Source: Candidula unifasciata (lineage: Eukaryota > Mollusca > Gastropoda > Stylommatophora > Geomitridae). From it: a stretch of 64,000 nucleotides of DNA. This document shows, in pieces, positions 10,130 to 21,837 of the stretch; position 1 is the first letter of the stretch; each line of letters starts with the position of its first letter. The translations under genes were made by a program, and so were the position numbers. The notes below the pieces were generated by a model. It was not told the origin of the DNA. It made no database searches and saw nothing but the letters and a program-made list of their open reading frames with translations. The stretch covers positions 215,001-279,000 of the forward strand of contig CAJHNH020008461.1 of assembly GCA_905116865.2 (NCBI GenBank). The letters are read 5' to 3'.

Positions 10130-11462
10130 TCTTACGGTATGGTACTTTACAGTAACACAAGAAAATTAGTAGGTAAATATAATCACTCAACTGGATCAAT
10201 CAAAAATAGTCAAGGAAAGGTACTTACTAACACTAAAGATCAAATGGACAGATGGGTTGAATATTTTGAAATGCTTCTAAATAGACCAGGCCCAGAGGTT
10301 TCCCCCAGATATCCAGCCTCTAGAAATGGAACTGGACATCAACTGTGAGATACCATCCAAAGAGGAAATTAGAAAAGCTATCAATCTGCTCAAGGAAGGA
10401 AAGGCGGCAGGCCCAGATGGTATCCCAGCTGAAGCCATCGGGGCCAACATAAACACATTAACAGAATTGCTACATAGATTATTTAGTAAAGTCTGGGAGA
10501 CCGAAGAAATACCAGCAGACTGGAGAGAAGAATGTCTTGTGGAACTGCCCAAAAAAGGTGATCTACAGGAGTGTGAAAACTAAAGAGGAATTATGTTTTC
10601 AGTTTCTGGAAAAAATATTAAGCAGAATTATTTTGGAAAGATTAAAAGATGCCTTTGATAAAAAGCTAAGAGATGAGCAGGCAGGTTTTTCGGTCAAACA
10701 GATCCTGTACTGACCAGATAGCCACATTACGTATTATAATAGAGCAAAGCATTGAACTGAACTCACCACTTTATATTGGATTTATAGACTATGAAAAAGC
10801 ATTTAACAGCATTGATAGGGAATCTCTCTGGAAATTGATGGGGCACTATGGAATCCCACAGAAAATTATCAACTTAGTAAATGCAACATATAAAGACATG
10901 AAATGTCGAGTTCTTCGTAAGAGAAAGCTAACAGATGCATTTGAAATAAAAACAGGTGATGTCTTTTGTCGCCTCTCTTATTTTTACTGGCTATAGACTG
11001 GACTATGAAAACAGTAACTGCTATCACCAAGAATGGAATTCAGTGGACCCATACAAAACAGCTTGATGATCTGGACTTCGCTGATGATATTGCTCTTCTG
11101 TCCCATTCACGGAATCAGATGCAAGATAAATTAAATAAACTTGATGCGAGATCACAGCAGCTTGGTTTGAAAATCCATAAAGGAAAGTCTTAATGGCACC
11201 CCACTATAAGACGTGGAGTCGTACACCTATTTGGGCAGTAATGTAGATAAAGATGGAGGAACTGATAGAGATATTAAAATAGGAATACAAAAGGCAAGAG
11301 GGGCTTTCATACCACTAGGGAATTTGTGGAGGTCAAAAGAAATTAAAATAAATACTAAACTAAACATTTTAAATTCTAATGTCAAATGAGTACTTTTGTA
11401 TGGGGCGGAAACATGGAGAACAACTAAGGCAATTACTAATAAATTACAGACATTCATTAACT
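10130..11462 (+). mobile_element. RTE-like LINE, 5' portion (interrupted copy)
   Basis: Reverse-transcriptase remnants in successive frames: EEIRKAINLLKEGKAAGPDG, WREECLVELPKKGDLQECEN, RSNRSCTDQIATLRIIIEQS, IGFIDYEKAFNSIDRESLW (catalytic Asp), DFADDIALLSHS (catalytic Asp pair) and LLYGAETWRTT. Several frameshifts and stops. Coding is cut at codon TGG-GGC (11462-11467) by a 2-kb insertion and continues at 13457. The C-terminal part matches, in inverse orientation, the fragment at 27790-28225. Confidence 0.85.
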
Positions 11463-11467
11463 GGGGC

Positions 11468-13456
11468 TGTCACATATCACTCCTGTCGCGTGCCTAATGT
11501 AAGGATTTCTCCTTCAGAACCAACAGCACTCAGAGATAATTATGTTGAGTCGTTTGGCTCGTATTGGTCTAAGGGATTCCCCGTGGCCAATATACGCTCA
11601 ACTTATCTCTGGAGTAGGGCATCTCAAGTATTGGCACTACAAAATATATCAGTATATACCTACAATATTTCTAGGCACACTTGGCTGGACACCCCCACTA
11701 CTTACTAAAGAAAGCCCCCAGGTTATGATAGTTCATTATCATAACCATGTTAACACATATAATGAAGATACATACATACACAACTGCTAAACACTTAAAA
11801 AGGTGAAATAGAAACACCTAAGTCAGCCATGAAAATGAATGCATGTAATCAATATAAAATAGATATATAAAAGTGAGACAATTGCCAGATCTCCTAGGTT
11901 AGATCTCAGGATATCCTGTCCAAATCACAAAGATACTACACAGACAGAAGGTCTTGGAGATGACATCTTGTCATCATTGGACAACCTAGGAGCTGTGAGG
12001 AATAAAGCACATAAGGTATCAAACTGCACTTAGCCTCTTTCTGTCTATGATGCCTCCCTCAGCTCCTGATGATTCGACTGTCTTTGACTCTGGTAATTCT
12101 GCTCAACTGGATCAGGTAGTGAAAGAGTACTTCGCCATAGAAGACACAGCAACTGTACCGGTATTTAGCAAGTCTCTATCACCAGTAAGGACACACAATG
12201 TCTTTGAGCCACACTAAGCTCTAGCACTGGTAGCTGTTTGAGGTACCATCCCCCACATGTTGGAGATGTCAGGAACCTTCACAGGTGTTAGCTGGTGGGT
12301 AACCGTTCGTTTCTGGGGGTTTGATGGTTGGTGGATGTTGGTTGGACTGTGAATCTTCTGCCAGCTCTTCAGAAAATATACATCCTGTCAAGAAAATAAC
12401 TCAACATTAGTCATCACCAAGAGGGTAACATCTTGACAGGAAAGACAGAGCAAGCATCAGTCATCAACCCCCATCTGCTGACTCCTCCCTGCTCTCCTGT
12501 TTCATTCCTCAGATTGCCTCTCCAGACCAAAAGACATAAGTCTCCTATATTTATCTGTCTGTTTAGTGCAAGAGAAGGCAAGTCAGATATACAGTGGAGA
12601 TAGATAAAGTGGTCTAACACATATATCACTCTCCCTCTCCCCCTCACTCTGCACACAGACACCAATATTTACTGTCAATACCTGCATTCACTAGCTTTCT
12701 CAACCGCCCCAGCACTCATTGATCTGGGTCAAGCACACACATACTTTGATTAACAAAGCCCTGACCCAATTCTGTCCCCATTTCGTATGTACAGATTCTT
12801 TAGTTAGTTTAAAACGTACACAATTGTAAGGGTATTAAGTTTTATCAGTATGGGTGGTTTATTGAGGGCATAAGCTATTTAGTCTGTACAGTGGAAGATC
12901 TACGTTCGAATCCGCTACTCTAGCGATCAAGAACGGTCGAACTAAGTGAGATCACACAGCCGATACTGATTTCTCTACAGCAGTAACTACTTTACAGACA
13001 TCATTCTAGGTACTCGTAAACTATAATTAACTTACCCAAGCATATGTAAAAACTGAGACATTCCAGATTGCCTTGAAAAGTGAAATTTATACAGGCACAG
13101 ATTAACACATCTGGACGCTTGAGAAGCTGGCAAAGAGAATAGCGTCACTTAGACACTTCAGGGCGTTGGTAACAAAAGAAGTCCCTTGTATACTTGGGCA
13201 AGGAGTAAATCGGTTTCCACGAAACCTCAAATAACTCCCTTAATATATCTCCAAGAGATATACATTTAAAAGTGGAGTTTAGTTAAAGTAACCAGAAAAG
13301 GCAGACATAATAATGTTGTCCAATACAGGCCTATATATATAGATATAAGGGACTATATATTTCTGGGCGAGTCCAAGTTTGAATTTTGTGCAGATTACAG
13401 GTAAGACAGGTTATCAGCCTTACAGACCGATGCGTAATGGCTATCATTTCACGACA
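11468..13456 (+). mobile_element. 2-kb TG...CA element (putative solo LTR), inserted in LINE
   Basis: Begins TGTCACATAT and ends TTTCACGACA, and is bounded by a direct GGGGC duplication (11463-11467 and 13457-13461). Deleting the element with one GGGGC restores the LINE reading frame (FIN-WG-LRRIKGIKWYD), so the limits are exact. TG...CA ends with a short TGTC/GACA inverted terminus and a 5-bp duplication are typical of LTRs. There is no internal gag-pol, hence the solo-LTR reading. A second copy lies inverted at 18715-20710. The frame at 11542-11790 is preserved in both copies but has no recognised domain. A non-autonomous DNA transposon is the alternative. Confidence 0.7.
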
Positions 13457-13790
13457 GGGGCCTGCGCAGAATAAAAGGAATTAAATGGTATGATAGAATA
13501 ACTAATGTAGAACTTTGGGAGAGAACTAAACAGGCTCCAGTAGACCAAGAGGTGAGGAAAAGATGCTGGCGTTGGATAGGACACACACTGAGAAAACAGG
13601 AGAACAGCATAACTAGAATGTCTTTGCATTGGAACCCACAGGGGCATAGGAATAAAGGAAGGCTAAAAGTCACATGGAGAAGAGAGCTGGAGAATGAAGT
13701 TAGAAAGATGGGGATGGGGAGAGCTCCATGCAATGGCGAAGGATAGAACGACTTGACGTGAGTTGGTTGAGGGCCTATGCTCCATTGGGG
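13457..13790 (+). mobile_element. RTE-like LINE, C-terminal continuation after the 2-kb insertion
   Basis: Directly continues the LINE interrupted at 11467: LRRIKGIKWYDRITNVELWE, then CWRWIGHTLRKQ, HWNPQGHRNKGRLKVTWRRE and, after a frame break at about 13720, a C-terminal AKDRTTW-like end. The same region exists on the minus strand at 27790-28225. Confidence 0.85.
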
Positions 13791-14135
13791 GATGGAAAGG
13801 CAGATTCGTGTCCCTTGAACAGCCCCCTCCCCCCACCCTTTTCCCATTTTTATTATAGGGAAAAAAAGCAGGGTTCTTCAAAGGACATGAACCCTCCCCC
13901 ACAATGTTTTTTTTCTTTTTGGGTCTACATGGTGAAGAGGTCAGGATGGAAAACCGGGAGGGCGGGAGGGGGGGGGGCGTGGCCTGTTGGTGGTAGTATT
14001 GTTCGCCCCTCCCAATGTTTTCCTTATTTGACTGAGCTTCCCATTCCCAGTTGCCTAGAAAATGTACCATGGACAGGGTCGGGTGGGAGGGGGGGGGGTG
14101 GACTTAGTTGCCTAGAAAGTGTGTACCGTGAACTG
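13791..14135. other. G-rich segment with long G runs
   Basis: Contains G-clusters at about 13957-13980 and 14078-14099 with runs of eight or more G separated by short loops, which are possible G-quadruplex sites on the plus strand, and two similar GTTGCCTAGAAA stretches (14050, 14107). No coding evidence. Confidence 0.4.
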
Positions 14136-14768
14136 AGGCCCCACCCTGTGCAATATTTTCTTTAGTGCGGCGTGCCTGTGTGTAATCTTTGTGCTGGTGC
14201 CAGAACTAGAGCTATGTCCTATCATAAACTAATTATTAACATTAGGAGAAAACCCACCTGGTTTAGTAGGGCAGTTCTTTGTACAGTCGCTACGGGCGAC
14301 CTAAATATTACTTCCCGGGTGTTTAAAAGGGACATCTGGGATGTGTCCTGTTTCATTAGCAACCAGGATGTCACTCTTGGAAGTGCCAGGGCGTCAAACT
14401 TTCAGGTAGCCATCCTGAGCTGGGAACAAAAATAACATTTAACCTTTATCAGTGATAATACTTACATGTAAGACTCTGTATCCTTAAAGAATGTGGAATA
14501 ATGATTTGTAATATTTTAACTTTGCATGAAAAGTTAGTTAGTTAGCCGAATAAACTGGTATCTCTTCACTTGACATGAGTAGACATAGTGTTTTATAGAA
14601 CTTTAGTTCTTACTAATTTATCGGGAACTCCCGTTTCTCCATACCTAATTAACTTGAACCAAATGGCAACCGAAAATGGTACTACTACTCATTTAAACTA
14701 GAACAGCAAGTAATGCCATTCATGCATGCACATTAACACTCATTCATGCATGCACATTAACACTCAAT
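14136..14768. other. No gene recognised
   Basis: Unremarkable AT-rich sequence. Two copies of a 24-bp unit containing CATTCATGCATGCACATTAA lie at 14718-14766. The string TTTATCGGGAACTCCCGTTT at about 14617-14636 recurs at 16648-16667. Confidence 0.45.
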
Positions 14769-14985
14769 TTTTCCCTTTGTTTTTGTTTCGTGGGTGTAAT
14801 CCTTTTTCTTCAGCATTCCAAGCCATTGAGGTTCAGTGCTGCAGAAACAACCCTCCTCTTTTGTTATTGGTTTTTTCCTTTTCATTTTTTGACTCCAAGT
14901 GTTTCTAGGTTTGCCTCACATTATCTTTTCGTTGTATTCTGTTTATGCCTCGTGTACTCCCATTCATCGCTTTTGTGGAAGCTGT
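14769..14985 (-). mobile_element. LINE 3' end relative (minus strand), diverged
   Basis: Similar to 24560-24730: both share GACACCAAGTGTTT/GACTCCAAGTGTTT followed by AGGT(C/T)TG, TTATCTC/TTATCTT and a closing TATGCCT. At the better preserved copy the minus strand translates to a LINE C-terminus. This copy is older and lacks the (GAA)n tail. Confidence 0.45.
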
Positions 14986-15555
14986 TTTTGTCTATTTGTT
15001 ATCAGCTACCCTCGTATGCCCTTATGATGCAGAATTAGTTGTGATTTATAGGCATAATTAATATCGTTGTTTCTCACTCAGCATTCTCTGCCACTCACAT
15101 CATTATTTGTTCCAAAGATTGGTCGTAACACACGTTCTCATAAGTTTGTTATAAGGCGTCATCATTTTTAGTTGTACCAGAGGGATGTGAGCAGTATAAG
15201 CCTTAAACGTGTTTAACATTACGCAGTAGGAGCACCATTATATGCTTGATTCTATTCATGCTATTCACGGAAGCTCCCAGATTGTTGTGCCTGTTGTCTA
15301 TAATTATTGTATACCTAATATACCCTGTATACGCAGGTTAACCGACTTTTGTTTCCCAATTTTAATGTTTGGATATTGAAATATGGTTTTTCCTTTGTTA
15401 AATAAAACCTCCATCTCTTTCAGCCTGAGACATAAATATTGAATCTATGTCTCTCCCGTTCAAGTCAGTAGCAACAAATGCCTTTCTCTGAATTGTTAAA
15501 GTAATAACATAGTGAAATAGAGGTTAGAACATTGACGAATCAGTTAGTATGGGGG
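14986..15555. other. No gene recognised
   Basis: AT-rich with only short frames. No splice-bounded exon, tandem array or tRNA-like structure was noticed. Confidence 0.4.
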
Positions 15556-15835
15556 GGGGTATTTGTAGAAGAGGGGGCAAAGACGAACTGGAATTACATC
15601 AAGAATTGGACAGGACTAAGTTATCATACACTTATTCATCAAGCGAAAGACAGAGAAAGATGGCAGGTTTTATGTACTAGTGCTTCCATCAATACATCTC
15701 CACGACCCTAACTGGTCGAAGGCTATGTTATGTTATATATGTTATGTTATATATGTTATGTTATATATCTTATGTTATATATGTTATGTTATGTTATCTA
15801 TGTTATGTTATGCAGTATGAGGTAATGTAACAACT
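15556..15835 (+). mobile_element. LINE 3' end with ATGTTAT-type tail
   Basis: Translates to a C-terminal motif of a non-LTR reverse transcriptase (TGLSYHTLIHQAKDREKW). It is followed by a tail of repeated TATGTTATGTTATATA at 15725-15812. Relatives occur at 29165-29320 (plus) and 29025-29110 (minus) with the same sequence and an ATGTTATG tail. Confidence 0.6.
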
Positions 15836-17515
15836 GTCAGTGATAGATCTGCTACCTCTGCACTAATCAGTAAGCGTGGGATGAGTTGCTAGTTGCAGAA
15901 TGGAATGGATCAAACAAGGTTTTCAAGGGGGAACAGACTGTGCACCAATATTTTTTCTAGCAAAAAGCCATGTCTATATAAGTTCTATAACCTTATCCAC
16001 ACTTGCTATAATTATTTTTTTTTTTTTTTTCCTTTTCAGAACTGCTACATGATGATCTGACACCCAATGACCCGAAGAGCCACGTGTATGATTCCAAACC
16101 ATCAGGAACAAATTCCAGATACATTGTTACATCTACAAGACAATCATGATTAAATTCGTTTCTTAAACGTGAAGCTATTCACCTACTTACCTGACGTTCA
16201 AACATGAAATGAAGTAGTATTACACGAGCTCCAGAATTAGATGTCAGTCTAGAATTTTCCAATCTTACCTGGCAAGTTATAAACAACATTAAAGGCTTAT
16301 GCACGAACTTCATTGCATCGGTCCCCGGGTTAGTGTGTTGAGGCCCCATCGACAACCACTCACAGGCACTTGATTTTAAATACACAGCTCAGCAAGGGGC
16401 CCCTATGTTGTTAGGGCCCCTGGGCAAGTGCCTAGCAGGCCCATGTGTGAGATGGTCATGTTTTGTCCTCGCTAGGGCTCCCTCCGTCAATGAATTCTCG
16501 GCCTTCAAGGTGCAAGACATACAACTCAACAGCATAATTAGGGAGAGTAGAGAGAAAACGCTGAAATTGTACTTGTCACTGTTCAGAGAAATTTATCGAT
16601 TGACCATGAAGCCTCGGAGACATGTAGAAAAGTTTGGCTCTTACTTATTTATCGGGAACTCCCGTTTCTAAATAGTTGTGGCCAGTGTCTTGTCACATAT
16701 GTTAATATGATACTTAGAATATGCTACAACCAATAATAACCAATATTTAAAAACAAAATTTATAAACAATATAAATGCAGTCAGTGGCTCTCCTTTGTCA
16801 AATAATAATTTCCTTAGATTATGCACAATTCGCTTCCCTGAAATGACGATGTCTACCAAATTTGCGCTTAATTAGGAGATTCGTTTATATAGAAATAAAA
16901 TATCTGTTGTATTTAAATGACAAATCCCTAGGAAACTTCTGATTTCTCTCCTTTCTCTCGTCCTATATGAATACCCATAATTCACTACAATTTAATTGAC
17001 TACCAAAACAATCATTTAGTTTACCCAAAACCACGGCCTTCTCTATTTACATACAGAAGGACCTGCCTAAAACATAGCTCTGGGTCAGCCGAAGAATGTC
17101 AACAAACTCAGACTGACAGGTTTTTCATTCTGGGAAATCCCGATGATATTTATTTTTAGAAATTATGAAATAAAGTAACACAATTGTTTTCGCAGACTGT
17201 TCTAGAACATAAGAGAAACTACAAATTATGAAATAGTTTTCTAAAAACAACAAATGCTTTCTTGTAATGTTCTAGAACACAAGAACATAAAAGAGAAGGA
17301 AAAGAACATCATTGCTGTAATAATAATAAAGAACATAAATGTAAAACAAAAAGGGGTGGGGGAGGGAGCGCGCAAATATGCATTTAGGATCTCTTTCTTT
17401 GAGTATTTAGACGTAATATTATTTCGAATATGTATTTGTATTTGCCATTTAGGGCGTGGGTATTATTAATCAGTACCTTATATCTCCCTAGACACCGGGA
17501 AAAGAGGACGTAAAA

Positions 17516-17518
<3 letters not shown>
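15836..17518. other. No gene recognised; contains a dispersed repeat
   Basis: No exon supported. Segment 17090-17215 is the inverted relative of 8355-8470. The string at 16648-16667 duplicates 14617-14636. Confidence 0.45.
17090..17215 (-). repeat. Dispersed repeat, inverted relative of 8355-8470
   Basis: Its reverse complement carries, in order, TGTTCTAGAAC, CTAAAAATAAA, ATCGGGATTTCCCAGAA and TGTCAGTCTG, as in the copy at 8355-8470. No coding potential. Confidence 0.6.

Positions 17519-17587
<69 letters not shown>
17519..17587. repeat. (TTA)n microsatellite
   Basis: About 22 uninterrupted trinucleotides. Confidence 0.97.
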
Positions 17588-18135
17588 GCCATCTTATTTC
17601 TTTTTAGTACGAGCCACAACACTGCAATTTATCGACGCAATTATATCTTTCGTAATAAATCCCAGTCTTCGAAGCTTAGAAAATAACTCTTGCATTTTGC
17701 AAACACGATTTCAAAGTTCTATAAATAACCTGCACAGCTGGTTTGGGTAGCCTAGAAGCTCTGAATGAGGCTAAGACAGGAGGATACATTTTCCAGGAGT
17801 CTTGGGTGAGGCTAACGTTCACCACTCCCCTTACCATTATCAAATATTAGGGGAACTAAGTCCCCCCCCCCCTGCCCCTCCAACCATGTACATTAGTCAT
17901 CTATTCAAGTTTTTGTTTTCAATTCAACACATTATTATTATTTTGAAGCGCCTAAATTAGGTGTTGGTGCATTGAAAACCCTTTAACCTAAAAGATCGTG
18001 GAAGTGGGCTAAGGTCTCTCCTCAATGATTTCACTGGGTCGACTTCCCTGAACCTATCACGTTTTCATCAGAAAGATGTAGTTAACATGTTTACCACATT
18101 CAGACAAGATTTAAAAAAAAACTGTAACAGGTTGT
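17588..18135. other. No gene recognised
   Basis: No exon or transposon motif seen. A C-run occurs at about 17863. Confidence 0.4.
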
Positions 18136-18193
18136 TGTTGCTGTTGCAGCTGTTGCTGTTGTTGTTATTGCTGTTGGTTGTTGTTTTTCTTAT

Positions 18194-18690
18194 ATCTTCT
18201 TCTTCTTCTTCTTCTCTTTTCCTCTTTTTCTTCTTTCTTTCTTTCTTCTCTTCCTTCTCCTCCGCCTCATTCTTCTTCTTGTTCTTGTTCTTCTTTTTCT
18301 TGTTCTTGTTCTTGTTCTTCTTCTTCTTCTTCTTCTTCTTCTTCTTCTTCTTCTTCTTCTTCTTCTTCTTCTTCTTCTTCTTCTTCTTCTTCTTCTTCTT
18401 CTTCTTCATATCGCGCTCACAGACTATACATTCCGAAGGAAAGTTCAGATTTTTTGTCCACTTCAAAATTTCGGTCTTGTTCCAGAACTTGAGTTTTGTG
18501 TGCACGTCTGTTTTACAGATGTGGCTTATTTCTTTGCAGACTTGTAGTTCATTGCTTCTCAGGCAGATGCACTCAGACTTCGAAGGATACAGCCCTAGTT
18601 AGTTGACTTTTACGACATGCTTGTTTGACGGAAGTGAGTCTGTTCTTTTCTTTTCTTCCATAAAATGGAGGGTCAGAACTCACACGAGGA
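18194..18690 (-). repeat. (GAA)n-tailed dispersed repeat, copy 1, with a very long tail
   Basis: On the plus strand a (TTC)n tract, pure from about 18317 to 18406, precedes a unique body. The body includes CGAAGGAAAGTTCAGATT, TTGTTCCAGAACTTGAG, CAGGCAGATGCACTCAGACT and TTTACGACATGCTTG. The same body occurs at 25866, 31055, 36545, 51506 and 56875. In copies on the plus strand the GAA run lies at the 3' end, so it behaves as a tail; this copy is on the minus strand. Confidence 0.8.
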
Positions 18691-18714
18691 TATGCACAAG
18701 TATGTTTGTCCCGT

Positions 18715-20710
18715 TGTCGTGGAATGATAAGCCATTACACATCAGTCAGTAAGACTGGTAACTTGACCTACCTGTAATCGGCACAAAATTCAAACTTTGA
18801 CTCGTCCGGGAAAGATATAGTCCCTTATATCGATATATATATGCCTTTATTGGACAAAATTATTATGTCTACATTTTCTAGTTGCTTTGACTTAACTCCA
18901 CTTTTAAATGTACATCTATTGGATAAATATTAGAGGAGTTATTTGAGGTTTCATAGAAACAGATTTACTCCTTGCCCGTGTATACTAGGAACTCCTTTTT
19001 ACCAACGCCTGAAGTGCGTATTTTGCGCCATTCTTTTTGCCGGCTTCCAAGCGTTCAGATGTGTGCATCGACGCCAGAAAATTTCACTTTCATAAGGCGA
19101 TCTGTAATGTCGGAGACTTTTCCTATGCTTGGGTAAGTTAATTATAGTTTACGAGTACCTAAAACAATGTCTGTTAAAGTGGTGACTGCTGTAGAGAGAT
19201 CAGTATCGGCTGTGGGATCACACATAGTTCGACCGTTCTTGATCGCTAGAGAAGCGGATTCGAACTTAGACCTTCCTCTGTACAGACTGAATAGCCTATG
19301 CCCTAAATAACCCACTCATACTGGTAAAACTAATAACCTTACAAGTGTGTACTATTTAAACTAACAACAGAAGTTTGTGCATACAAATGGGGACAGAATT
19401 AGGTCAGGACGGGGTCAGCCAGTGTGTGAGTGTGTTTGACCCAGATCAATGAATGGTGGGACTGGCTTGGGAGTCGTAAGGAATAAAGGTACTGACAGTA
19501 AATATTGGTGTCTGTGTGCAGAGGGGAGGGGGGGGAAGAGAGATTTATATATCTGTTAGAGTGTCTATCTATCTCCACTATATATCTGACTTTCCATCTC
19601 TTGCACTAAACAGACAGATGAAGGATAGGAGACTTGTGTCTCCTGGTCTTGAGAGGCATTCTGAGGAATGAAACAGGGGAGCAAAGGTGGAGTAAGTAGA
19701 TGTGGGATGATGACTGATGCTTGTTCTGTCTTTCCTGTCAAGATGTTACCCTCTTGGTGATGACTAATTCAAAGTTATTTCTTGGCAGGGTGAATCCTTT
19801 GTGAGGAGCTGGCAGAAGATTCTTAGTCCAACCAACACCCACCAACCATAACCCATCCATCAATTAACCCATTACCTACCACTTATCACCCAACTACCAG
19901 TGTGGAGATTGATGTCAGTTTGAGGTGCCATATACCCCAAACTTCCTACAGTGCCAGGACATGTGTTTAGCTCATGGACAGTGCTGCTAATGACTAGTGG
20001 GAGCCATTTGCTGTGTGCTTATCCAGTGCTGTGTCCTTTATGGTGAGGTACTCCTCCACCAGTTGATCCAGTTGAGGCAGAGTCACCAAAGACAGTCGAA
20101 TCATCAGGAGCTGAGGGAAGCATCATAGACGGAAAGAGGATAAGTTCAGTTTGATGCCTTATGTGCTATATTCCTCACAGCTCCTATGTTTCCCGAGGAT
20201 GAAGTTGTGTCATCTCTAGATCATTCTGGCTGTTTAAGAGTCCCTGCAATCTGGACATTGTATTCTAGAATCCAGCTATTGTGATTTGGCATCTACTTCA
20301 CTATTTTCTATTTGTACATGTTGTAATGATTACATGCATTCATTTTCATGGCTGACTTAGGTTTCTCTATTCCACCTTTTTAAATGTTTAGCATTTGTGT
20401 GTGTATGAATCTTAACTATATGTGTTAACATGGTTATGATAATGACTTATCATAACCTGGGGGCTTTCTTTAGTAAGTAGTGGGGGTGTCCAGCCAAGTG
20501 TGCCTAGGAATATTGTATTCCTATACAAATATATTTTGTAGTGCCAATACTTGAGTTGCCCTACTCCAGAAATAAGTTGAGCGTATATTGGCCACGGGGA
20601 ATCCCTTAGACCAATACGAGCCAAACGTCTCAACATAATTATTTCTGAGTGCTGTTGGTTCTGAAGGAGAAATCCTTACATCAGGCACGTGACAGGAGTG
20701 ATATGTGACA
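18715..20710 (-). mobile_element. Second copy of the 2-kb TG...CA element (inverted)
   Basis: Its reverse complement begins TGTCACATATCACTCCTGTC and ends ATTCCACGACA, and is similar along its whole length to 11468-13456. It includes the conserved frame at 20636-20412 (WPIYAQLISGVG, LGTLGWTPPLLTKESPQVMI). The flanking 5-mers CCCGT and CCAAG do not match, so no target duplication is visible. This could reflect age or recombination between copies. Confidence 0.75.
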
Positions 20711-20829
20711 CCAAGACATTTCAGGCTTCAAACAGAAGAGCATCCATCATCTTTAAAATTTTAAGGAAGAAAATTTTCACCCTGAATTCCGACCCACTAT
20801 GGTACCCTTAGAAATGTTACTTCAGGTAA

Positions 20830-21180
20830 ATTCACCAAGGCTATATGAAACCTTAGAATACCTTGGACAGCCAAAAAGAGCAACCAAGAGGTTTTTAAAA
20901 GAAGTGGGAGCCCGAAGACAACTTATCACTGACATCAGAAGGAGACAGTCATCATTTTTCGGCCATGTTATGAGAAGAGGGAAAATAGAACATGTTGTGA
21001 CCACTGGAAAGATCTGTGGAAGGAGGGATAGAGGAAGACAACGAGAGAAGATGCTTGACAGTCTTGTTGCATGGCATGGAGGTGTGTCGGCACACGAACT
21101 GATACATACTGCAGGAGATCGCTGATTATGGAGAGGCATGATCGCCCATGCCAGTCGGCAAGGCACCTGATGATGATATG
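20830..21180 (+). mobile_element. RTE-like LINE, C-terminal fragment
   Basis: The frame carries QSSFFGHVMRRGKIEHVVTT, then GRRDRGRQREKMLDSLVAWH and GVSAHELIHTAGDR, then a stop and RGMIAHASRQGT. It ends at a short TGATGATGAT tail. Its last 119 bp recur almost unchanged at 27565-27685. Confidence 0.78.
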
Positions 21181-21835
21181 AAACCTAAAGCAACCCAATA
21201 TGCCATAGGGCTTTAGAGCGTCAAAGAAAAGCATAAAACAATCTGTGAGATTGAACTGGAGAGAAGATACAGATTACAAACCAAAGTATGTTGTAAGAAG
21301 TAAGACGATATTAAAATATTAAAATATAATTGCATAATTCATTTATTCGAATACATAAGGTATATTCCAAGGTAAGGAAGGAATCGACTCAAACGCCGTA
21401 TACAGATAAGAGGGAAGAGCACTGACATTGACCCGTGCATCTTCTGATCGTGTATGATGGCGAATCATGACCGCCCATTTTTATCGACATGATGAGGATA
21501 TTGCACAAGGAAGACATCATCACTTGTTTGTTAGGAGGTAGGATAGTGCGCAAAGTTATGATGTATCGGAATCAACAGGTTTTGGCAACCTTGATGTTCC
21601 TTTTCTAGAAAGATCATTTGTTATGAACAGAGACATATTTTGCAAATTAATAATTTATATTAAGTATATGATGTAATTGTTGGCGTGCCCTATTCAAGTG
21701 AAAGCAGTACTGGCTTTCTGAAAGTCTCTATGAAACCATCTGTCGATTTAATTAAATCAGCCAAAGAACGCCGAGACATGGTGATACAAACGGTGAGGGA
21801 CAACGAAAACGAGGTTCGGGTTCAGAAAGCAGCCT
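21181..21835. other. No gene recognised
   Basis: AT-rich sequence between two LINE fragments. No supported exon. Confidence 0.4.
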
Positions 21836-21837
21836 AA

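Noticed and set aside
18068..18602. Poly-Lys, poly-Phe and poly-Ser frames
   Set aside because: Translation of a TTC/GAA microsatellite.
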